Both the position numbers and the translations under genes were made by a program. Below the pieces are notes generated by a model that was given only the letters and a program-made list of their open reading frames with translations, had not been told where the DNA came from and searched no databases. Positions 37,001-41,852 of a DNA stretch of 64,000 nt are shown in pieces (the first letter of the stretch is position 1; every line of letters starts with the position of its first letter). Source of the stretch: Apostichopus japonicus (taxonomy: Eukaryota > Echinodermata > Holothuroidea > Aspidochirotida > Stichopodidae); NCBI RefSeq assembly GCF_037975245.1, contig NC_092562.1, positions 24,629,554 through 24,693,553 of the forward strand, read 5' to 3'.

Positions 37001-38023
37001 TAACACAACAGGATATGGTTGATCCTTCATATTAATTTGAGCAATGGAATGATATAGTTAGTTATGGTTAAAGACCTTTTCAATACATGAATTTGTAGCC
37101 TATCAAATTAATTTGACTTTACATGCTGAAATGTACCCATTTGCTGCACAAGCATTTGAACATTGGGCCTGGTGTGCTCAGAAAGATTTCAGAAATATGC
37201 AAATAATGAGGCCTAGGTCACCATACAATATTTTGGACTTTTGCAATTTTCCAAACAACAAAGGTCATCTCTGAGTCTGACAAGGCTCTTCATAGTACTG
37301 GCTTGCCTAACTTACAGTAAGTACAGGTATTATTAGGGCCTTCATAGGCCTACATACTATTTACTGCTGGTAAAGTTAGATGTACATGTTAAACTTGGTC
37401 TAGCATAGACCAACCTATAGACCTACTGTGCATTTAATTAGACCTAACTTGTTAGGCCTGGGCCTAGTACTACACTAGTAGTTACTAATAATAGTACACT
37501 AGTCTTTCACTATATGACTATGAATATGAACTCCTTTAAATCTTGCAATTCATATTAGTTACAATGAATGATAACACTAATTGTAATGCTAATTAATACG
37601 TTCATAATAACAATATAACAATATCATTCGATACATATGTCTAACACTTCAAAACTGCATGATTTGGAGGATATACGCCTATGGCAGTAAGTTCAGTAAC
37701 AAAGTATACGTTCAGTTACGTTTGCATAGTACTAGTATTTAGGCCTCACAGTCACAAGTTAACATTACCACCTTCTCTGTACGGTTAGGCTACGGTGGAC
37801 CTAACGTTACACATTCTACGAACGGTAGAGGTACCAGTATCCAAAACATAGCCTACAAGACAAAACTCGGGAAGAATAACCATGATTAACTTACCGTGTA
37901 GTAGGACAACAACCCAGTCGTTTGGTCCAAGACGAACCATCTATACTGCCATCCTTTTACAACATTCGTCCATTTACAAAGTGGCCCTTCAAGGCCCAGT
38001 GCTGTCGCAGAGACCGACGACAT
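2010..38023 (-). CDS. OSBPL9: Oxysterol-binding protein-related protein 9 (ORP9), 18 coding exons
   Basis: Spliced coding sequence, in transcript order: 38023-37895, 36001-35951, 34545-34467, 28356-28280, 26628-26461, 25958-25908, 12779-12695, 12398-12230, 11606-11545, 10118-9956, 9423-9237, 8528-8444, 8025-7915, 7578-7374, 6627-6549, 5541-5450, 3732-3597, 2264-2010. These total 2184 nt, exactly 728 codons including the stop, and every intron is GT-AG with compatible phase. Seen in the 727-residue protein: N-terminal PH domain (about 11-110), charged helical region (113-168), an FFAT-type motif EFEDAVE (257-263) in an acidic serine-rich stretch, then the lipid-binding ORD with [10 protein letters not shown] (377-386) and EQVSHHPP (428-435). 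Known for the family: ORP9 transfers phosphatidylserine and PI4P at ER-Golgi contact sites, using the PH domain for Golgi PI4P and FFAT for VAP. The length is close to the long vertebrate isoform. Odd points are a serine/threonine/asparagine-rich C-terminal extension and a repeat array at the exon 17 donor. Confidence 0.95.
3126..3622. repeat. 71-bp x 7 tandem repeat spanning exon 17/intron 17 junction
   Basis: Seven copies with exact 71-bp spacing; the base equivalent to the exon end lies at 3171, 3242, 3313, 3384, 3455, 3526 and 3597. Each unit holds 26 bases identical or nearly identical to the 3' end of OSBPL9 exon 17, the donor, and about 45 bases of intron. On the transcribed strand five copies have GTAAGG after the exon-like end and two (3313, 3384) have GTACAGG. 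Confidence 0.95.
3597..3732 (-). CDS. OSBPL9: OSBPL9 coding exon 17: C-terminal helix, donor inside tandem repeat
   Basis: Codes for residues 599-643: [35 protein letters not shown], then SGAKYQTK at the donor. Acceptor CGTTTAG, donor GTAAGG. The last 26 exon bases and the donor form the first-transcribed copy of a 71-bp repeat that recurs six more times downstream, so further donor-like sites follow. Read-through would add 25 residues and stop at TAA. Confidence 0.93.
4375..5215. repeat. 131-bp minisatellite in OSBPL9 intron 16
   Basis: Units begin near 4381, 4512, 4643, 4774, 4905, 5036 and 5167, exactly 131 bp apart, with the last one partial. Copies are nearly identical. They lie between exons 17 and 16 and contain no exon sequence. 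Confidence 0.95.
5450..5541 (-). CDS. OSBPL9: OSBPL9 coding exon 16: ORD C-terminal segment
   Basis: Codes for residues 568-597 plus two bases. [20 protein letters not shown] followed by EQQREYESR matches the segment before the conserved SR-LW junction. Acceptor GTGTAG, donor GTGAGT. The split codon AG + A gives Arg 598. The 131-bp minisatellite lies in the next intron. Confidence 0.92.
6549..6627 (-). CDS. OSBPL9: OSBPL9 coding exon 15: ORD, IEGEW block
   Basis: Codes for residues 542-567. [20 protein letters not shown] is the conserved ORD segment near the end of the barrel. Acceptor CCTTCAG, strong donor GTAAGT, ending in phase 0. Confidence 0.94.
7374..7578 (-). CDS. OSBPL9: OSBPL9 coding exon 14: ORD
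   Basis: Codes for residues 474-540. [20 protein letters not shown] and [17 protein letters not shown] are diagnostic of the ORP9/10/11 branch. Acceptor CTCTGCAG, donor GTGAGT, ending in phase 2 with the split Phe 541 completed in exon 15. Confidence 0.95.
7915..8025 (-). CDS. OSBPL9: OSBPL9 coding exon 13: ORD
   Basis: Completes residue 436 (Ile, A + TA) and codes for 437-472. SAFYAEC and [20 protein letters not shown] follow the signature as in other ORPs. Acceptor TCTTACAG, donor GTAAAA, ending in phase 1. Confidence 0.95.
8444..8528 (-). CDS. OSBPL9: OSBPL9 coding exon 12: ORP signature EQVSHHPP
   Basis: Codes for residues 408-435 plus one base. EQVSHHPP (428-435) is the fingerprint of the oxysterol-binding protein family; the two histidines bind the PI4P headgroup in known structures. 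Acceptor TTTCAG, donor GTATGT, ending in phase 1. Confidence 0.96.
9126..9190. repeat. 9-bp microsatellite beside OSBPL9 exon 11
   Basis: Imperfect repeats of TGTAATACC on the plus strand, about seven copies. On the transcribed strand each unit reads TTACAGGTA, so it carries both an acceptor-like CAG and a donor-like GTA. It starts about 50 bp into intron 11. Confidence 0.8.
9237..9423 (-). CDS. OSBPL9: OSBPL9 coding exon 11: ORD with KPYNPLLGE
   Basis: Codes for residues 346-407. [20 protein letters not shown] runs into [10 protein letters not shown] (377-386), a hallmark ORD block that contacts PI4P and sterol or lipid ligands in the family. Donor GTAAGA. A 9-bp repeat starts about 50 bp into the following intron. 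Confidence 0.96.
9956..10118 (-). CDS. OSBPL9: OSBPL9 coding exon 10: start of ORD
   Basis: Codes for residues 292-344. [20 protein letters not shown] is the strongly conserved start of the ORD, covering the lid and first strand, followed by [16 protein letters not shown]. Acceptor CGGCAG, donor GTGAG, ending in phase 2. Confidence 0.95.
10213..10305. repeat. Short TATGTAGG-based tandem repeat
   Basis: About nine copies of a 9-11 bp motif based on TATGTAGGTC or TATGTAGGAC, just upstream (in transcript sense) of OSBPL9 exon 10, in intron 9. Confidence 0.8.
10870..11163 (-). mobile_element. tRNA-derived SINE, decayed
   Basis: On the minus strand an A-box-like TGGTCAAATGG is followed about 40 bp later by a B-box-like AGGTTCTACC, then by a body with TTTGGGCAAGGTACTTTATC and CAGGTGTATAAATGGGGACC. 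From memory, this body block (including GGCAAGG and GTATAAATGGG) recurs in dispersed repeats of marine deuterostomes. Boundaries are approximate; it lies in OSBPL9 intron 9. Confidence 0.6.
11545..11606 (-). CDS. OSBPL9: OSBPL9 coding exon 9: linker before ORD
   Basis: Codes for residues 271-290, with arginine 270 split (AG + G) and alanine 291 split (G + CT). The peptide [20 protein letters not shown] is a low-complexity acidic linker like the one before the ORD in orthologues. Acceptor CATTTAG, donor GTAACT. Confidence 0.82.
12166..12222. repeat. GGGA-rich purine tract in OSBPL9 intron 8
   Basis: About 57 bases of almost pure GGGA/GGAG repeats ending next to the exon 8 donor. On the transcribed strand this is a CCCT pyrimidine tract directly downstream of the donor. 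Confidence 0.85.
12230..12398 (-). CDS. OSBPL9: OSBPL9 coding exon 8: FFAT-motif exon
   Basis: Codes for residues 215-269 with both boundary codons split. [15 protein letters not shown] (250-264) contains the FFAT core E-F-x-D-A-x-E with an acidic lead-in. In ORP9 this motif binds the MSP domain of VAP proteins and anchors the protein to the ER. The third core position is Glu, where vertebrate ORP9 has Tyr. Acceptor TTCTTCCAG; the donor GTTAGT lies beside a GGGA-rich tract in the next intron. Confidence 0.93.
12695..12779 (-). CDS. OSBPL9: OSBPL9 coding exon 7: variable linker
   Basis: Codes for residues 186-213 plus one base (begins [17 protein letters not shown], then serine-rich). Homology is weak, as expected for this linker. 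The call rests on a GTAG acceptor, a GTACGT donor and exact phase fit to exons 6 and 8; the split codon gives alanine. A further symmetric exon in the large preceding intron cannot be excluded. Confidence 0.82.
14638..15126. repeat. CAGTA/GTAC satellite, about 490 bp
   Basis: Degenerate array built from CAGTACAGTACAGT units with occasional CGTACCATT and CAGTACCGTT variants. GTAC is its own reverse complement, so the array is rich in small palindromes and both strands look alike. Confidence 0.95.
16142..16590. repeat. C-rich region and 35-bp minisatellite
   Basis: The first part is CCCATCTATATG-type imperfect repeat. From about 16400, units of about 34-35 bp based on ATAGATCAAGTATTTTAACC plus a C-rich spacer repeat about five times, with truncated copies near the end. 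Confidence 0.8.
21832..21877. repeat. ACGATAACGAGG tandem repeat
   Basis: About four copies of a 12-bp motif, ACGATAACGAGG with small changes, in OSBPL9 intron 6. Confidence 0.85.
23101..23206. repeat. TCTATGTTGTATGGACACA tandem repeat
   Basis: Four or five imperfect copies of a roughly 22-bp motif containing CTATGTTGTATGG, in OSBPL9 intron 6. Confidence 0.75.
24000..24166 (+). mobile_element. Retrotransposon 3' tail, decayed
   Basis: T-rich sequence ending in TGTAAAGCGATTTGAGCAGC and then GCGCTTTATAAAT. This closing motif also ends the LINE remnant at 24660-25045 and resembles the last bases of the window, which suggests related non-LTR elements. No coding part is visible in this copy. Confidence 0.5.
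24660..25045 (+). mobile_element. Non-LTR retrotransposon 3' end fragment
   Basis: The frame at 24660-24923 includes [20 protein letters not shown] and LP, matching the C-terminal region of LINE reverse-transcriptase polyproteins (R-T-x-x-F-x-x-R-x-F-S-V-x-G-x-x-x-W-N). It is followed by a 3' UTR ending TTATGGCGCTCTATAAATGC and a TA microsatellite. The rest of the element is missing. Clade is not certain. Confidence 0.7.
25046..25094. repeat. TA microsatellite at LINE 3' end
   Basis: Nearly pure TA repeat of about 49 bases directly after the LINE 3' end, probably grown from the element tail. Confidence 0.9.
25712..25798. repeat. 45-bp tandem duplication
   Basis: CCTTTCATTCTCTTGTGTGC and the following bases are repeated once, 45 bp apart and nearly identical, about 110 bp from the acceptor side of intron 6. 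Confidence 0.9.
25908..25958 (-). CDS. OSBPL9: OSBPL9 coding exon 6: helical linker
   Basis: A 51-nt, phase 0-0 exon coding residues 169-185 ([17 protein letters not shown]), clearly related to the segment at this place in vertebrate ORP9. Acceptor TTTTTACAG, donor GTAAGT. It is followed by the largest intron, about 13.1 kb. Confidence 0.88.
26461..26628 (-). CDS. OSBPL9: OSBPL9 coding exon 5: predicted coiled coil
   Basis: Codes for residues 113-168 in phase 0-0. The segment [20 protein letters not shown] matches the helical linker after the PH domain, rich in Glu, Lys, Gln and Leu. In vertebrates this region mediates pairing with ORP11; the same role here is inferred. The acceptor (TTCTTAAG) is unusual but phase and homology support it. 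Confidence 0.9.
27866..28132. repeat. CTGCATGATAA minisatellite in OSBPL9 intron 4
   Basis: Nested tandem repeat: short CTGCATGATAA units inside a longer unit of about 70 bp that also carries CACAATACTATTCTATGTAC and CAGTAAGTA. About four long units. Confidence 0.9.
28280..28356 (-). CDS. OSBPL9: OSBPL9 coding exon 4: end of PH domain
   Basis: Completes residue 87 and codes for residues 88-112, including [20 protein letters not shown], the C-terminal PH helix with its conserved tryptophan. Acceptor TCTTTCAG, donor GTGAG, ending in phase 0. It follows a 6.1-kb intron holding the GTGA tract and several minisatellites. Confidence 0.92.
28859..29530. repeat. 358-bp tandem duplication flanking GTGA tracts
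   Basis: The block from 28859 (ACCTCCAGCT...) recurs from 29217 with few differences, an offset of 358 bp. Each copy ends in a GTGA microsatellite: 12 units at 29162-29210 in the first, 231 units in the second. Both lie in OSBPL9 intron 3. Confidence 0.95.
29531..30454. repeat. Perfect 924-bp GTGA microsatellite
   Basis: 231 uninterrupted copies of GTGA (TCAC on the transcribed strand) without a single variant. It lies in OSBPL9 intron 3. An open frame across it translates to a Leu-Thr-His-Ser repeat and is not a gene. Perfect purity over this length implies recent expansion, or assembly inflation. Confidence 0.97.
30694..30912. repeat. 34-bp minisatellite in OSBPL9 intron 3
   Basis: Six to seven copies of a 34-bp unit based on GGTGACTACC...GACCAGTCAC with GGTTGGTAGG between. 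Copies alternate between two sub-types (CTGTGACC and CAGCGACC). Confidence 0.9.
31817..31966. repeat. Short imperfect tandem duplication
   Basis: ACATGCTGGTACTGTGAACTC and TTATGGCATTG near 31828 recur near 31917 with small changes, about 90 bp apart, in OSBPL9 intron 3. Confidence 0.7.
32901..33095 (-). mobile_element. tRNA-derived SINE, copy 1
   Basis: On the minus strand a tRNA-like head has an A box (TAGCCTAGTGG) and a B box (GGTTGGAATCC), then a body with GGAGGCTGGAAGTTTTTTC and ACTGTTCTGGATTTTCC, ending in repeated ACATGTATTT. The body matches the plus-strand copy at 50381-50502, which shows a dispersed family. It lies in OSBPL9 intron 3. Confidence 0.75.
34467..34545 (-). CDS. OSBPL9: OSBPL9 coding exon 3: PH domain core
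   Basis: Codes for residues 61-86 plus one base, starting [20 protein letters not shown], which is almost invariant in ORP9 orthologues. Acceptor is TCTTGCAG and donor GTAAAT, ending in phase 1. The split codon with exon 4 gives serine (T + CC). Confidence 0.95.
35951..36001 (-). CDS. OSBPL9: OSBPL9 coding exon 2: PH domain, basic segment
   Basis: A 51-nt, phase 0-0 exon coding residues 44-60 ([17 protein letters not shown]), flanked by a GACAG acceptor and a GTTTGT donor. It matches the basic PH-domain segment found at this place in ORP9 proteins and is too short to stand out as an open reading frame. The donor is weaker than those of its neighbours. Confidence 0.9.
37895..38023 (-). CDS. 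OSBPL9: OSBPL9 coding exon 1: start and first half of PH domain
   Basis: Codes for residues 1-43 and ends in phase 0 at a GTAAG donor. After a short variable leader, the sequence [20 protein letters not shown] is the conserved first strands of the ORP PH domain. The ATG at 38021-38023 was chosen because it sits just before this block and has G at -3. Any non-coding 5' exon further upstream is not visible. Confidence 0.9.
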
Positions 38024-38220
38024 GTCTATCTTCACCCCATAAATTGACCTAAATGATGTGACAGGTGACCAGTAATAGCTAGAAAATATGCTAAATCGTT
38101 AAATTCCAAAACAGAGACACTCCCAGTTAAAGGAGTAGCAGGAGCATATCACCAAAGCAGAAAGTTAAAGATGCGGTTGTTTACTTAGCCACCACAAGCA
38201 GACACTATAGTTACTGATAG
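38024..38220 (-). promoter_or_regulatory. OSBPL9 5' flank
   Basis: About 200 bp between the OSBPL9 start codon and the retroelement. The promoter or 5' UTR must lie here or further upstream; no TATA box or CpG island is evident. Placement is by position only. Confidence 0.3.
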
Positions 38221-39490
38221 TCAGGATCTTGCAGATCTTTGGAACAACAATTTTGTGTCGGTGTTTACAAGGGAAGATATGAGTAGCATTCCAGAGTTTC
38301 AGGGGGGAAGTGATGGTCCTAAACTGGATACGGTCTTATTTTCATGTTATTCATGTTAGTCATGTTTTATGTTTATCTCAATAGTGGTGTCAATGGGAAT
38401 TTACTGTCTTAGATCGAGAATTGGCTTGAAAATAGAAAACAGAGGGTGGATATTAAAGGCTGTACTTCTTCTTAATTGGCAGGACGTTGCTAGTGGGGTT
38501 CCACAAGGGTCTGTTTTGGGTCCCTTGTTGTCTGTTGCCTATATAAATGACATTGACGGAGATATTTTGTGTACAGCCAAGAAATTTGCTGATGACACCA
38601 AACTGTATTCTGAGGTCTCTTCCAAAAGCGATTCTGAGAAATTTCAAATGGAAAAGGTTTTTTTCCTGGGCACAGGGATGGCAAATGCTCATAATGCAAG
38701 GTGACGCAAGGTAAATTGCAAGGTGACGCATATTGGTAGTAGTGACCAAAAGTATACCTACCCTCTAAATGGTGAGGAGTTACAGGAGGTATTTGTTGAA
38801 AGAGACCTAGGTAGGTATCTACATTGACTCATCTCTGCAACCTTTTCAACATTGGCTTGAAGCTGCTAAAAGAGGCAATAGGGTTTTAGGTATGACCAAG
38901 AGGAACTTCAGTTTTCTGAAAAGAGGACATAGTTGTTAGGCTTTATAGGCTTTAGGCAGTTAGTTAGGCCTCATCTGGAGTATGCTGTGCAGGCTTCAGT
39001 GGAACCAATATTTTGCTAAGGAAAAGGAAGTACTCGAGACGGTCCGGGAGGGGTGCTAGGATGATTAGTTCCTTAAAGGGTGTTCCTAATATTATAGGCG
39101 GAATTATACAGCTGTTGAATCTCACCACACTGGAACTTAGGAGGTTGTTTTCAAGATTGTGTATAGCTTTGACAATTTACTCTTCACTGACTTTTTCATG
39201 TTTGCTAATAGTAGTTGTACCAGAGGTCATTGTCCTAAACTCCAAAAGTTACAAAGTAGGATCAATATTCGGCATACTACCTTTTTTTTCTTGTACTTTC
39301 AAGTAGTGTGAATGGGTTAAAAAATGCTTTGGACTGTAAGCAATTTATGCATTGTAATCGGGTCTGAGTGTTTGTGTCTTTAGTTTTTCCCTCTCCGTTT
39401 AGGGTCCTTGATGGGAACGTGAGTGTCCCTCCTGATCCCTTTTTTTCCTACTATGCTAAGCTAAGCTAAGCTAAACTAAACTAAACCACA
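38220..39490 (+). mobile_element. Decayed CR1/L2-like LINE (reverse transcriptase fragment)
   Basis: A frame at 38369-38704 carries [18 protein letters not shown] and [11 protein letters not shown], the core reverse-transcriptase motifs (FADD in place of YADD). Upstream, FVSVFTREDMSSIPEF is the typical stretch before the RT. Downstream fragments in shifted frames (AAKRGNRVLGMTKRNFSFLK, LVRPHLEYAVQ, TTLELRRL) complete the C-terminal part. The element ends in a TAAGC/TAAAC short repeat, as CR1/L2-like elements often do. It is 5'-truncated, frameshifted and inactive, and points away from OSBPL9. Confidence 0.85.
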
Positions 39491-41634
39491 GAAATACAAG
39501 AAATTGGAGCGGTGTGTCGTAAGCTTTAACAGAAACCTTCATCAGCGTACTGCTTGTTTAGATCACATTAGATCACAACGATTGCCATAACTCTTGAAGC
39601 AAACTTACATTAAGTACTTCACTCAGAGAATTATAAATTGCCAATTCTGTCATACTCTGCATGCATGCAGTGGTGCCTGCAGAGCATACATAGTATGCCA
39701 TACTTAATCGAGATTTGAAGTGCTAACCGGCGAGATAAATAGCGTCAGTGCATAACGACGTGCCTCGCTACTTCATTTATTTATTTATTTATTTTGTTTG
39801 TATATATCTTTACTTTAAGTCGTAACATTAAAGTTAAGCTACCACTTAGAAAGCTGTTCGTCTAGATCAGGAAGCTTGAAAAGTTTGTCAAGAGTTCTAT
39901 TATCGTAATTCTACAACAATCTGCACATTTCTACAAAAGATAATGCTTTCTCTTGCTGTTGAGTTCATTATATCCCTTTACGCAAGCTGTATGCCGTTTC
40001 CAACCATCTAGCAAAACACTGATGTTAAACCGGAAGGGGTCTGACGTGCAAGACATTGCAATGACCCGGTAAAAAGTGTGCGCATGCTCAAAGTCAAATC
40101 GAGGGGGTAAGAATAACAACGTTTTGCGCTATAACTCAGAGTACGTGGTTAACTAAACCATTTTGATAAATGAGAAATTGCGGTCAATCTTGGCAAAATG
40201 TAACCCCCCCACACACACACACACCCACGCACACATGCACACAAACATATCACTTGATCCTACGCCGATGTAGACTGAACTTCGTTGTTTTTGTATAAAC
40301 ATAGTGGTAATTAAGGGTATTTTATAATTCGAATGTATGCTATGGTTTTATTATCCATAATATTTAAGTTAATGTCTCAAAAACGTCTAATTTTCCGGCT
40401 CATTGTCAAGAGACTTCATTTTGTTTATGGTGTTCCCGTTTAATAGTCAAACATGCAATATTTCGAGAAAAAGGACATAACAATTCTATGCATACTGATT
40501 AATGCTATTACTTTTATTGTGTTCGAAGACGTCGTTCTTTCATGACTCCAAAAGTTACACTGGGAGTGGATTACGTAATAGATCTTACATAATACCGTAA
40601 TATAGCCGTCGCAATTAAATTAAAGTAATTTAAATTAAATTAAATAAAGAGAAGAAGATATCGTCGACGGTTTTGGTCTCATAGTTTAGTTGGGTTTTAT
40701 TTAGAGCAAATCATTTGTCCTATGTTGACTGATAACATTTGTTAACGTTTCCATTCATGTTACGTTGAATTTATCGCTTACCGCCATCTGATCGCCGTAA
40801 CATACTTACTGCAATGGAACCTGTAAATCTGACAACATACTCACAGTCCGTGACCACGTACAGAACACCAACAACATGTCGGAACCAAATCAAAAAAGTT
40901 GGGAAAGATTTCAAAGGATTTCAATTGGGAAGATTAAATCATTACTTTAAATTTGTGGGACACAAAAGCTTCTGTGTAAGACGGTGGGGTTAACAGAATT
41001 TGAAACGTAGGGGGAGGGCAAATTTTAACCTCGCCCCTCGGCCCTCCGCTCCGACTGATTTAGGTAGGGGCATGAACCTAAATAATGATAGGGCCAATTT
41101 CGGATACAGGTTTTGGGGGGTTTTTTTAACGGAAGGGTATACGACCTGGCATTGTTGACGCCGGCTGCTTCCCTTTGAGGGGTCTGGGATTCCTCTACCT
41201 GATGAGAATTAAAAGTTTACAAGTCAATTGATGCTGAGACATATTTAGACTATAAATCAGGTCTATAACTAGGTCTAAACGCAATGTAGTGCTAATATAT
41301 TTATTCTATTTAAATGATTTTTTGGGGTGAAGTTGAATAAGTGGGTGTACAACCCCACACCCACTGAAGGGTGAAAAAAATCCCCGACTCAAGGTTGTTC
41401 ATGCCCACTACCATCCCCCCCCCCTCCTCCCATTTGCGGACATTGTTTTAATCAGATGGATCCAATCATATGTTTGCTAATAAGTGGTTTTGTCAGAATT
41501 ACATAACAGCGTATATCAACTCAAAGGAAAATGAAGCTCTTAATATTTACGTATAGCAATTTTATCACCTTTAATATAATTTGTCTTATTCTTATTTTTA
41601 CTTCTTTTTTTGTTTCCTTCAATGCCATGCAGAT
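39491..41634. other. Intergenic sequence between the two genes
   Basis: AT-rich DNA with short repeats and a G/C-rich patch at about 40980-41430 that may be an old transposon. No frame resembles a known protein. Confidence 0.5.
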
Positions 41635-41640
41635 TTTATT
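41635..41640 (-). terminator. Candidate polyadenylation signal AATAAA of the lectin gene
   Basis: AATAAA on the minus strand lies 12 nt after the stop codon at 41653-41655. If used, the 3' UTR would be extremely short; a later signal may be used instead. Confidence 0.3.
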
Positions 41641-41652
41641 TCCGATGAATAT

Positions 41653-41852
41653 TCAACATTTCGCGTTGGCAATTTTCTCACAGAGGTCATAGGAGACGTT
41701 TGAGACATCATTACAGTAGTCACTGATCCATTCTACTGTTTGGTTGTGATGGCGAATAAAGACGCAGTCTTTTCCAGTCTCTGTTGAGTCCGGTTCTCCG
41801 GTACCCCAAGACTGGAATTCCACGGGAGTACCATCAGACCATAGAAAAGCAT
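41653..41852 (-). CDS. Lectin gene coding exon 7: C-type lectin domain, C-terminal half
   Basis: Codes for residues 351-416 and TGA. It contains [19 protein letters not shown], Cys380, WISDYC (392-397) and Cys408. The sugar-site tripeptide is EPD rather than EPN or QPD. N-glycosylation sequons NQT (387) and NVS (402) are present. The protein ends in an additional cysteine, Cys416. Confidence 0.93.
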
